Shown: in pieces, positions 6,583 to 12,234 of the stretch
How positions within the stretch are numbered: the stretch's first letter is position 1
Layout of the letters: the number at the start of each line of letters is the position of its first letter
Source: JAEUIA01 sp038330085
GTDB taxonomy: Bacteria > Planctomycetota > UBA1135 > GCA-002686595
Direction: 5' to 3'
Assembly (NCBI GenBank): GCA_038330085.1
Contig: JBBQNP010000136.1
Location: 1 to 12,234, forward strand
Length of the DNA: 12,234 nucleotides
Position numbers and translations under genes: made by a program
Notes under the pieces: model-generated
The model's input: only the letters and a program-made list of their open reading frames with translations
Told to the model about the DNA's origin: nothing
Databases searched by the model: none

Positions 6583-8373
6583 ATGAAGATCACTCCGCTC
6601 CTGATCGCTGCGCTGTCTTCGGTCGCTTGCGTTTCGGGGGACACGCGTTCGACCGGCGCCGTTCCGACGAGCACGGCGTCGACCAGCAACGCGTCGACCA
6701 GTACCGCGTCGAGCAGTACCGCGTCGACCGGCGTGGTTCCGAACAACACAGCCCAGCACGAGGTCGTTCACGCCGACCTCGTCGTCCTGCACGCGAACGT
6801 GCGCACGCTCGACGATGCATCGCCGCGCGCCGAAGCGATCGCCGTCGTGGGCGAGCGCATCCTGCGCCTGGGGACGAGCGCCGAGATCGCGTCGCTCGTG
6901 GGTCCGCACACGCGCGTGATCGACGCTGGAGGCCAGCTCGTCCTGCCCGGTTTCGACGACGCGCACGTGCACTTCCTCGAGGGCGGGTTCCAGCTCGCGA
7001 GCGTCGACCTGCGCGATGCCGCGACCCAGGCCGAGTTCGCGCAGCGCATCCGTGACTTCGTGGCATCACGCCCGCGCGATCAGTGGGTGACCGGCGGAGA
7101 TTGGGATCACGAGCGCTGGCCCGGCGGACCGTTGCCGACGCGCGCGCTCATCGACGCCTTCACGCACGACACGCCCGTGTTCGTCGAGCGGCTCGACGGG
7201 CACATGGGGCTCGCGAACTCGAAGGCGCTCGAGCTCGCGGGAGTCACGCGCGACACGCAGGATCCACCGGGCGGACGCATCGTGCGCGATGCAGAGGGCG
7301 AGCCGACCGGTGTGTTGAAGGATGCGGCAAAGACGCTCGTCACGCGTCTGATCCCCGAGCCCAGCTTCCAAGAGAAGCTCGTCGCCGCGCGCGCCGCGAC
7401 GCAGCATGCCGCGCGCTTCGGCGTGACGAGCGTGCAGGACATGTCGACCGGCAGCGACGTCGGTGTGTACCAGGAGCTGCACCGGCGCGGCGAGCTCGAC
7501 ACGCGCATCTACGCGCTCACCTCGCTCAACGACTGGGAGCGCATCGCGCGGACCGGTGTCCACGCTCCGTTCGGCGACGACTGGATCCGCATCGGCGCGC
7601 TGAAGGGTTTCTCCGACGGCAGCCTCGGCTCGACGACCGCGCTCTTCTTCGATCCGTACGTCGACGCGCCGAACGAGCGCGGCCTGCCGAACGCGCAGAT
7701 GATCCCCGAGAGCGCGATGCAGGAGCGCATCACGCGTGCCGATGCGGCCGGTCTCCAGGTCGTCGTGCACGCGATCGGTGATCGCGCCAATGCGACCGTG
7801 CTCTCGATGTTCGAGCAGGCCGAGTCGCAGAACGGCGCGCGCGATCGGCGGTTCCGCATCGAGCACGCGCAGCACCTGCGCGCGCAGGACATCCCGCGCT
7901 TTCACACGCTCCACGTGATCGCCTCGATGCAGCCCTACCACGCGATCGACGACGGACGCTGGGCAGAGAAGCGCCTCGGGCCCGAGCGCATCAAGACCTC
8001 CTATGTGTTCCGCTCCTTGCTCGATGCCGGCGCAGTGCTCGCGTTCGGCACGGACTGGACGGTCGCCCCGCTCGATCCGTTGCTTGGGCTCCAGGGTGCC
8101 GTCACGCGTCAGACGCTCGACGGCAAGAACCCAAACGGCTGGTTGCCCGAGCAGAAGATCACGCTCGAAGAAGCCGTGCGCGCTTACACGCAGGGCTCCG
8201 CCTACGCCGAGTTCCAGGAAGCATCGAAGGGCACGCTCGCGCCCGGCAAACTCGCGGACTTCGTGATCCTTTCGCGCGACATCTTCGCGCTGCCGCCGAC
8301 GGAGATCACGAGCGCACGCGTGGAGCAAACGATCGTCGGTGGTCGCGTCGTGTACACGGCCGACGGGCGCTGA
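6583..8373 (+). CDS. Amidohydrolase-family (YtcJ-like) metal-dependent hydrolase, probable lipoprotein
   Basis: This 596-residue protein belongs to the amidohydrolase_3/YtcJ group of metal-dependent hydrolases. DAHVH (H128, H130) is the first metal-binding pair, K341 in LKGFSDGS may be the metal-bridging lysine, HAIGD gives H396, IEHAQ gives H428 and FGTDW gives D491. The C-terminal GTLAPGKLADFVIL strand and GGRVVY ending complete the flanking beta-sandwich. The N-terminus (MKITPLLIAALSSVAC) looks like a lipoprotein signal with Cys16 as the lipidated residue, though Ser at -3 is unusual for a lipobox. Residues ~21-56 are a Ser/Thr/Ala linker encoded by a 15-bp tandem repeat. It is therefore probably anchored in the envelope. 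Substrate cannot be predicted: this family includes amidases and related hydrolases of broad range. No Shine-Dalgarno motif precedes the ATG. Confidence 0.9.
   Translation: MKITPLLIAALSSVACVSGDTRSTGAVPTSTASTSNASTSTASSSTASTGVVPNNTAQHEVVHADLVVLHANVRTLDDASPRAEAIAVVGERILRLGTSAEIASLVGPHTRVIDAGGQLVLPGFDDAHVHFLEGGFQLASVDLRDAATQAEFAQRIRDFVASRPRDQWVTGGDWDHERWPGGPLPTRALIDAFTHDTPVFVERLDGHMGLANSKALELAGVTRDTQDPPGGRIVRDAEGEPTGVLKDAAKTLVTRLIPEPSFQEKLVAARAATQHAARFGVTSVQDMSTGSDVGVYQELHRRGELDTRIYALTSLNDWERIARTGVHAPFGDDWIRIGALKGFSDGSLGSTTALFFDPYVDAPNERGLPNAQMIPESAMQERITRADAAGLQVVVHAIGDRANATVLSMFEQAESQNGARDRRFRIEHAQHLRAQDIPRFHTLHVIASMQPYHAIDDGRWAEKRLGPERIKTSYVFRSLLDAGAVLAFGTDWTVAPLDPLLGLQGAVTRQTLDGKNPNGWLPEQKITLEEAVRAYTQGSAYAEFQEASKGTLAPGKLADFVILSRDIFALPPTEITSARVEQTIVGGRVVYTADGR
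6676..6735 (+). repeat. 15-bp in-frame tandem repeat in the amidohydrolase linker
   Basis: Units begin GCGTCGACCAGCAAC (6676), GCGTCGACCAGTACC (6691), GCGTCGAGCAGTACC (6706) and a decayed fourth copy GCGTCGACCGGCGTG (6721). Each unit encodes five residues (ASTSN, ASTST, ASSST, ASTGV), forming the flexible Ser/Thr/Ala tether between the lipoprotein-like signal and the catalytic domain. A multiple-of-three unit length lets copy number change without breaking the frame. Confidence 0.85.
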
Positions 8374-8392
8374 GGACGCGAGGAAAGGCCCA

Positions 8393-8408
8393 CCGAATCA
8401 CCCTTCGG
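8393..8408 (+). terminator. Weak hairpin just after the amidohydrolase
   Basis: CCGAA (8393-8397) pairs with TTCGG (8404-8408) around a six-base loop, about 20 nt beyond the stop codon. The stem is short and no T-tract follows, so termination here is only a possibility. Confidence 0.25.
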
Positions 8409-8438
8409 CCCTCGATTTGATGCCGCATCGGCGATCGA

Positions 8439-8460
8439 GAGGGCCTCACTGCAGGCCCTC
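8439..8460 (+). terminator. Perfect 8-bp hairpin between the amidohydrolase and the metallothionein-like gene
   Basis: GAGGGCCT (8439-8446) and AGGCCCTC (8453-8460) are perfect inverted repeats around CACTGC. The hairpin ends 17 nt before the AGGAG of the next gene. It could terminate amidohydrolase transcripts or form a 5'-leader structure on the small gene's mRNA. It lacks a T-tract. I cannot tell these roles apart from sequence. Confidence 0.45.
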
Positions 8461-8489
8461 CTCACGACACGCACATCAGGAGATGGCCC

Positions 8490-8744
8490 ATGGCACGCTG
8501 CGACACTTGTGGAAACGACTACGACAAGGCCTTCCAGATCGTGCGCGAAGGCGAGACGCACACCTTCGACTCGTTCGAGTGCGCGATCCACAAGCTGGCG
8601 CCCACTTGCGCCCACTGCGGGTGCCGGATCATCGGTCACGGCATCGAAGCGCGCGACGCGTACTACTGCTGCGCGAACTGCGCGCACGAATCCGGCGTGC
8701 GCGGCGTCGCTGACCGGGCGCATCCGGTGACCAAGCCCGCCTAG
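8490..8744 (+). CDS. Small cysteine-rich, metallothionein/zinc-ribbon-like protein
   Basis: This 84-residue protein has nine cysteines. CDTCGNDYDKAF (4-15) and SFECAIH (28-34) form an N-terminal part, and CAHCGCRI (40-47) followed by YYCCANCAHESG (58-69) forms a C-terminal part. The C-terminal spacing (CxxCxC, then YYCCxxCA) closely resembles bacterial SmtA-type metallothionein, where these residues hold zinc in a finger-like site. Zinc binding is therefore likely, with storage, buffering or a structural zinc-ribbon role. The last ~15 residues are polar and probably disordered. The start is well supported: AGGAG (8478-8482) lies 7 nt before the ATG, and a nearer ATG in the leader is in another frame. 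It has no signal peptide, so it is cytoplasmic. I recall similar small proteins in many bacteria, but their function is not established. A short conserved basic reading frame follows within 12 nt. Confidence 0.8.
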   Translation: MARCDTCGNDYDKAFQIVREGETHTFDSFECAIHKLAPTCAHCGCRIIGHGIEARDAYYCCANCAHESGVRGVADRAHPVTKPA

Positions 8745-8755
8745 GAGTCGCCAGG

Positions 8756-8893
8756 ATCCGCAAGCTCGAGGACGGCCAGTACCGGCTCTACTCGCGCAAG
8801 AAGAACCCCAAGATCGGCATGCGCCGCAACCTCGGAACGTTCAAGACGCGCGCGGCCGCGGAGAAGCACGAGCGAGCATTGCAGTACTTCTAG
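8756..8893 (+). pseudogene. Small conserved basic protein reading frame without a canonical start; probably decayed
   Basis: The frame reads IRKLEDGQYRLYSRKKNPKI, then GMRRNLGTFKTRAAAEKHER and ALQYF, ending in TAG at 8891-8893. I recognise this as a widespread family of roughly 45-residue basic proteins (RLYSRKK...RRNLGTF...AAAEKHER..QYFKRH) of unknown function; this is from memory and unsearched. Two things are odd. No ATG, GTG, TTG or CTG occurs in frame between the upstream stop (8711-8713) and the conserved start, where the codons are GTC GCC AGG ATC. Also, TTC TAG CGG CAT TGA would read F-K-R-H-stop if TAG were AAG. An AGGAG-like motif (8743-8747) stands 8 nt before the ATC. It is either a pseudogene with a lost start and one late nonsense change, or a functional gene using a rare start. 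The nearest canonical start (8819) would leave only 24 residues. Confidence 0.5.
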
Positions 8894-9313
8894 CGGCATT
8901 GACCCGCATGCCGACGCAACCCGACGCAGCACACCAACCCTCTACCAGATCAACGCAGGCTCGAACTCAATTGGAAGCCGGCGAACAGTGCCGTACACGA
9001 GTGCCGTCGAAAAGTGGGGGATGCACGAACTTGATTCCGCGGTGTTTTTCGGCGTGCCGGTCAAACCGTTACCCGCTGATCCACCTCGAGCCATCGACGC
9101 GTCGGTGATGCCTAACCCAACGGCCCATGCCGAGCGCGACTACTGCGAGCTTCGCTGGTTCCTCGACAAAGATCGCCGAGCGCGCGTTGTCCGCCACGCG
9201 CCATCTAGCCCCACCCAGACGGGGCTGCGACCGACCCAAACCTCTCCGGCGCTCGATCCCGATCCAGGCGCGCACATCGAAATCCCCTGAAGCCTGCGTG
9301 CCCCAAATTAAGG

Positions 9314-9361
9314 GAGTGGCGCGAACCTTGACCGGTACTCCGGTCGAGATTCGCGCCGCTC
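9314..9361. repeat. 48-nt near-perfect inverted repeat (long hairpin)
   Basis: The left arm (9314-9335) and right arm (9340-9361) are 22 nt each around a TACT loop. On the plus-strand RNA, 21 of 22 positions pair (19 Watson-Crick and two G-U), with a single C-A mismatch. On the minus-strand RNA the two wobbles become mismatches, so the plus strand folds slightly better. It lies 90 nt or more past the msr stop codon (minus strand), where it could act as a terminator or mRNA-stabilising structure. There is no strong T-tract on either side, only CCCTTAATTT on the minus strand. Confidence 0.75.
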
Positions 9362-9365
9362 GCAA

Positions 9366-9382
9366 CCGCGCCATAGGCGCGG
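9366..9382. repeat. Second hairpin beside the 48-nt inverted repeat
   Basis: CCGCGCC (9366-9372) pairs perfectly with GGCGCGG (9376-9382) around an ATA triloop, four bases beyond the long hairpin. It is the nearer of the two to the msr stop codon, so on a minus-strand transcript the small hairpin comes first. Confidence 0.6.
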
Positions 9383-9450
9383 AACATCTTGCCGAACCTT
9401 GGATCTGCCTCGGCGTCCGCTCCGCTCCCCGATCCCTCCGCTCCCTGTCC

Positions 9451-10530
9451 CTAGTACACCTTCACCCTGCACGACCCCCCGTGCTTCTTGTGATAGTCCT
9501 GGTGGTAATCCTCCGCCACCCAGAACGTCGGCCCCGGCTCATTCACCTGCGTGACGATCTTCCTCCCCTCGAACCGCGGCGTCTTCGCCAACTCCGCGAT
9601 CACCTCCACCGCTTCCTTCTTCTGCGCGTCATCCGCCGCAAAGATCGCCGAGCGATACTGATCCCCGACATCCGGCCCTTGCCGATTCATCGTGGTCGGG
9701 TCGTGGTTGTCGAAGAACACCTTCAGCAACTGCTTGTACGTGAGCTTCGACGGGTCGTACGTCACCCGCACCGTCTCCGCATGCTGCGTCGTGTGCGAGC
9801 ACACCTCCTCGTACGTCGGTGCCTTCGTCTTCCCGCCCATGTACCCCGACTCGGCCTTCACTACCCCCGGCGTCTGATCGAACACGTCCTCGACGCCCCA
9901 AAAGCAACCCCCGGCGAAGTACGCCGTCTCCGTCTTCGTCTCCATCTTCTTGTTCTCCTTGGCAATCGGTTGTGACTCGATCGGCAGCGGCTGTCCATCG
10001 GGGATGAACTTCAACGCCGCCGAGTTCATGCAGAAGCGCTTCCCTGTCGGCGCCGGACCATCGTTGAAAACATGCCCGAGGTGCGCGCCCGAGCGCGCGT
10101 CGAGCACTTCCGTCCGACCCGTCCCGTCATCGCGCAGGATCACGTGATCCGCATCGATCGGCTTGGTGAACGACGGCCAGCCTGTGCCGGAGTCGTACTT
10201 GTCATCCGAGCGGAACAGCGGGAGCCCGCCGACGACGGACACGTACGTGCCCTTCTTGTGCTCGTTCGCGTACTTGCCGCTCCCTGCGCGCTCGGTGCCC
10301 GCGTGTTGCGTGACCTCGACCTGCAGCGGCTCGAGCGTCTTGACGATCCCCGCGATCTGCTCCTTCGACATCGGCGTGAGGTCGTACCCGGATTTCGACG
10401 CCTTCGTGACCTCCTTGCCGTCGGTCGTCGCAGGTTTGACGTCCGGCGTCTTGGACCCGTCCGAGCTGCACCCGAACGACTCGAGGCCGAGGAACACGAT
10501 GAGACACGAGAGTGCGAGAATGATCTTCAT
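9451..10530 (-). CDS. msrBA: MsrB-MsrA fusion, probable lipoprotein methionine sulfoxide reductase
   Basis: This 359-residue protein repairs oxidised methionine. Residues 1-21 form a hydrophobic signal ending in Cys21, probably lipidated (LESFGC, a weak lipobox), so it should act in the envelope. MsrB (about 50-178) shows SGTGWPSF, HLGHVFNDGPAPTG and RFCMNSAALKF, with catalytic C167; it reduces the R-sulfoxide. MsrA (about 200-359) shows GGCFWG with catalytic C209, GYMGG, HAE, GPDVGDQYRSAIF and a late Cys354 that could resolve the disulfide; it reduces the S-sulfoxide. Oddity: the MsrB half has no cysteine except C167. The usual four zinc cysteines are replaced (VVGG and DARSGAH), and no resolving cysteine is present. 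MsrB precedes MsrA, the reverse of Neisseria PilB. The ATG at 10530 has no clear Shine-Dalgarno, but a strong one occurs internally before MsrA. Confidence 0.93.
   Translation of the reverse strand: MKIILALSCLIVFLGLESFGCSSDGSKTPDVKPATTDGKEVTKASKSGYDLTPMSKEQIAGIVKTLEPLQVEVTQHAGTERAGSGKYANEHKKGTYVSVVGGLPLFRSDDKYDSGTGWPSFTKPIDADHVILRDDGTGRTEVLDARSGAHLGHVFNDGPAPTGKRFCMNSAALKFIPDGQPLPIESQPIAKENKKMETKTETAYFAGGCFWGVEDVFDQTPGVVKAESGYMGGKTKAPTYEEVCSHTTQHAETVRVTYDPSKLTYKQLLKVFFDNHDPTTMNRQGPDVGDQYRSAIFAADDAQKKEAVEVIAELAKTPRFEGRKIVTQVNEPGPTFWVAEDYHQDYHKKHGGSCRVKVY
9943..9960 (-). promoter_or_regulatory. Possible internal ribosome binding site and start for a separate MsrA
   Basis: Within the fusion gene, AAGGAG (9960-9955) is followed after 9 nt by an in-frame ATG (9945-9943, residue 196), 13 residues before the MsrA GCFWG motif. 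A product starting here would be a signal-less, ~164-residue cytoplasmic MsrA. The motif falls in a Lys/Glu-rich linker (AKENKKMETK), which tends to produce purine-rich codons by chance, so this is only suggestive. Confidence 0.35.
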
Positions 10531-10654
10531 GTGGCGGTCAGTACGTGAGTGCGGCGTGGGCGTGACGAACCCAACACCCTTCGTACGCCAGGACGCTCTT
10601 CCACGCCAGAATTCGGGATTCGGGGCCAGGATATCGCTAGCCCGATCGACGGGT
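10531..10654 (-). promoter_or_regulatory. Upstream region of the msrBA gene
   Basis: This is the space between the terminator candidate of the beta-helix protein gene and the msrBA start, and should contain the msrBA promoter on the minus strand. I see no convincing hexamer pair and no Shine-Dalgarno directly before the ATG. A short direct repeat (CCCGAAT twice in a row, minus strand, near 10610-10625) is the only pattern noted. Confidence 0.3.
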
Positions 10655-10673
10655 GGGGGCGATGTCCGCCCCT
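10655..10673 (-). terminator. Hairpin directly after the beta-helix protein gene
   Basis: GGGGCG (10656-10661) and CGCCCC (10667-10672) form a perfect GC stem with a five-base loop, starting within 6 nt of the stop codon on the minus strand. The position suits an intrinsic terminator for the gene ending at 10678. It has no T-tract. Confidence 0.5.
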
Positions 10674-10677
10674 CTCG

Positions 10678-12234
10678 TCACAGCTCCCAGGTCACCTCCA
10701 CGCCGTTCGACAAGTTGAACGTCGACGGCGTGCAGAACGCGGCCGCGTTGCGATACCAGATCTGGTAATTGCGCACGCCCGGTGACACCACGCCGCCGCG
10801 CACCGAGATGCTCGCGTCGCCGGCCACGGGATATTGCGACGCACCGCTCACGTTGGTCTTGGTCCCCAAGCGCACGACCGCGCCGCCCGCGCAACGCAAG
10901 CCGTCGCCGAACGAAAAACCAGCTCCGCCATTCAACTGCGTGGTGCCCTGGAAGTAGAGGCAGCTCGCGCTCGGCATCTGGTCGCCGACGAGCACGAGCG
11001 TGTCGCTCTGGATGCGTGCGACGCCGCTCGTGCGCAGGCGGCTGCCGAGACCGAGCGAGTTGACGCAGCCTTCGTCGAAGAAGAACGCGCTGTTGTTGCC
11101 GCACGGGCACTGAACGCCCGACGCACCGTCGCCGGCGCAGTAGAGCATCACGCTCGGCACGGGGAACTCGTACGCGCCCATGTCGACGATCGGCGCCGAG
11201 CCGGCACCCGTGTCGGGGACGGTCGGCTCGTCGGCCAGGCGCGGACGGCCATCCAGGTCGACGGTGAGAACCGGCGGGATCGTCGCGTTGTTGCCTGCGT
11301 CGATGCACGGAGAAGCGAGCGTCAGGTGGAAGTCCCCGCCGCCCGTGTTCGCGAGATTCGGGTTCGCAGCGATGTTGCCCGTGCCCGCGAAGCCGCCTTG
11401 CACGCACGAGTACGTGACGTTGTAGCCCGAGCCACCGAGCTGGTTCGCAGCAGCCTGTGCGCCGCCGGGTCCGGTGTTGCCGTACACGATGCAGTTGGAC
11501 ACTTCGACGCTCGAGCCGCTGTTGATGATCCCGGCCGCTGCGTTCGCGTTGGACGTGTTGCCGAAGATCGTGCAGTTCCTGAACGAGGGCGTCGACGCGG
11601 ACACGAACACGGCGCCGCCGCCGCCGGACCCCGTCGCCGTGTTGTTGAAGAACAAGCAGTCGTACACCTTCACCGGGCTCGAGCTGAAGATCTCGATCGC
11701 GCCCGCGCGACCGGCGCTGTTGCCGCTGAAGATGCAGCGCGTGAAGTTCGTCGCGACGTTGGTCGCCTGGTCGAACGCGCCGCCGAAGCTGCCGCCGACG
11801 TTGTTCTCGAAGCGGCAGTCGGTGAACGTCGGGCTCGACGCGTTGATGTAGCCGGCACCACCGCCGAACGTGCAGCGGTTCGCGCGGAAGATGCAATTGC
11901 GGATCGTGCCGTTGCTGTTCGAGAGCAGCAGAATTCCGCCGCCGCGGTCGTTGTTGGCCGAGCTGTTGGCGTTGCCGCCCGTCACGGTGAAGCCGTCGAT
12001 CACCGCCGACGCCGGCGCGCTCACGCCGTTGAGCACGTGAAAGCTGTTGTCGTTGAGCAGGTTCGAGCCGTCGTCGCCGTTCAGGTCTCCCGAGAGGATC
12101 GTGACGTGCGCGACGAAATCACGCTGCGCGCTCGTCGCTTCGGTGCCCGCAAACCCGCCCAGGATCGAGACGCCGGACTTCAGGTTGATGCTGATGGTCC
12201 GCGTCGTCGTCGCCGTCGGCTTGTAGAGACCTTG
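10678..12234 (-). CDS. Exported parallel beta-helix protein with planctomycete C-terminal domain, N-terminus outside window
   Basis: At least 518 residues are present and the frame is open to the window edge, so the signal peptide and start are missing; the in-frame GTG at 12036 is internal, because homologous-looking sequence (GGFAGTEATSAQRD, VTILSGDLNGDD) continues upstream of it. The middle part has short rungs such as NCIFRANRC, DCRFENN, RCIFSGNSA, DCLFFNNTA, NCTIFGNTS and NCIVYGNTG, typical of a right-handed parallel beta-helix. A DLDGRPRLADEP...VDMGAYEF segment matches the choice-of-anchor Q pattern that often follows such helices. The last 155 residues (10678 to about 11145) are the CPCGNN/FGDGLRC/YQIWYRNAAAFCTPSTFNL domain shared with the gene at 4208-5545. 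It is probably surface-located or secreted. Carbohydrate binding, adhesion or lyase activity are all possible; no catalytic residues can be assigned. Confidence 0.85.
   Translation of the reverse strand, partial: QGLYKPTATTTRTISINLKSGVSILGGFAGTEATSAQRDFVAHVTILSGDLNGDDGSNLLNDNSFHVLNGVSAPASAVIDGFTVTGGNANSSANNDRGGGILLLSNSNGTIRNCIFRANRCTFGGGAGYINASSPTFTDCRFENNVGGSFGGAFDQATNVATNFTRCIFSGNSAGRAGAIEIFSSSPVKVYDCLFFNNTATGSGGGGAVFVSASTPSFRNCTIFGNTSNANAAAGIINSGSSVEVSNCIVYGNTGPGGAQAAANQLGGSGYNVTYSCVQGGFAGTGNIAANPNLANTGGGDFHLTLASPCIDAGNNATIPPVLTVDLDGRPRLADEPTVPDTGAGSAPIVDMGAYEFPVPSVMLYCAGDGASGVQCPCGNNSAFFFDEGCVNSLGLGSRLRTSGVARIQSDTLVLVGDQMPSASCLYFQGTTQLNGGAGFSFGDGLRCAGGAVVRLGTKTNVSGASQYPVAGDASISVRGGVVSPGVRNYQIWYRNAAAFCTPSTFNLSNGVEVTWEL

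Larger units (their letters stand above)
8894..9450. other. Gene-poor stretch of about 550 bp with strong hairpins
   Basis: No reading frame here has a recognisable product. A plus-strand frame from a GTG at 8988 to 9290 spans 100 codons but shows no known motif and no good ribosome binding site. The stretch holds a 6-bp stem (AGCCCC 9207-9212 with GGGGCT 9221-9226) and the two strong hairpins listed separately at 9314-9382. Base composition is a little less GC-rich than the flanking genes. It could be remnant DNA from a lost element, an RNA locus or a long 3' region of the msr gene. None of these can be chosen from sequence alone. Confidence 0.5.

Noticed and set aside
6325..6972. Upstream extension of the HHE protein frame
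   Set aside because: It runs antisense into the amidohydrolase. The ATG at 6324 has a good AAGGA and begins at the normal family N-terminus.
7066..8328. 420-codon minus-strand frame opposite the amidohydrolase
   Set aside because: The plus strand has all expected metal-binding motifs; this frame is a mirror artefact of GC-rich codon use.
8735..8760. Programmed frameshift joining the metallothionein-like gene to the basic small protein
   Set aside because: No slippery heptamer precedes the TAG, and the conserved families are separate proteins as far as I know.
9110..9116. GCCTAAC, which matches the RYYYAAC core of an integron attC site
   Set aside because: No GTTRRRY partner was found at the required distance to the right and no imperfect stem joins such sites. 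A single seven-base match is expected by chance.
8988..9290. 100-codon plus-strand frame with a GTG start in the gene-poor stretch
   Set aside because: No recognisable motif, a poor ribosome binding site and proline-rich random-looking C-terminal sequence. It may be a remnant but cannot be supported as a gene.
9314..9361. Reading the 48-nt inverted repeat as a tRNA or as insertion-sequence ends
   Set aside because: It is one continuous hairpin with no cloverleaf arms or anticodon stem. No transposase or second distant inverted repeat flanks it.

Overview
This is a high-GC chromosomal window, most likely from a planctomycete (Planctomycetota). The main clue is a roughly 155-residue cysteine-containing C-terminal domain, with CPCGNN near its start, FGDGLRC in the middle and a YQxWYRNAAxFCTPSTFNL ending. 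I associate this domain with secreted proteins of marine Planctomycetota, and it occurs here on two otherwise unrelated exported proteins. The phylum assignment rests on remembered family distribution, not on a search. Translation starts are mixed: some genes have a clear AAGGA or GAGG site, others none.

Region 1 (1-3975, minus strand) is a tightly packed MoxR/Bat-type cluster. In transcription order it holds a MoxR AAA+ ATPase, a DUF58 protein with a VWA-like MIDAS motif, an exported single-TM protein, a membrane VWA protein (BatA-like), and the first ~52 codons of a second membrane protein, probably BatB-like, that runs off the left edge. Four junctions overlap or nearly abut (17-nt overlap, ATGA overlap, 2-nt gap, 7-nt overlap), so the genes are probably co-transcribed and translationally coupled. 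In such clusters MoxR is thought to act as a chaperone or activator of the VWA proteins at the membrane.

Region 2 (4208-6324, minus strand) holds an exported protein with two PPC-like NDDC repeats and the planctomycete C-terminal domain, followed upstream by a hemerythrin-type HHE protein. Region 3 (6583-8893, plus strand) holds a YtcJ-type amidohydrolase with a lipoprotein-like signal and a 15-bp tandem repeat in its linker, a small metallothionein-like cysteine protein, and a short conserved basic-protein reading frame that lacks a canonical start and seems to be cut by a late nonsense codon.

Region 4 (8894-9450) is a gene-poor stretch of about 550 bp holding a striking 48-nt hairpin and a second 7-bp hairpin beside it. 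Region 5 (9451-12234, minus strand) holds an MsrB-MsrA fusion lipoprotein whose MsrB half keeps only its catalytic cysteine, and a large exported beta-helix protein, truncated by the right edge, with a choice-of-anchor-Q-like segment and the same C-terminal domain as the protein in region 2.

I see no rRNA, tRNA, CRISPR array, phage or intact mobile element. Nothing here amounts to a clearly new multi-gene system. The best leads are the decayed or unconventional small ORF at 8756-8893, the long hairpin at 9314-9361, the one-cysteine MsrB, a possible internal MsrA start, and the shared C-terminal domain.
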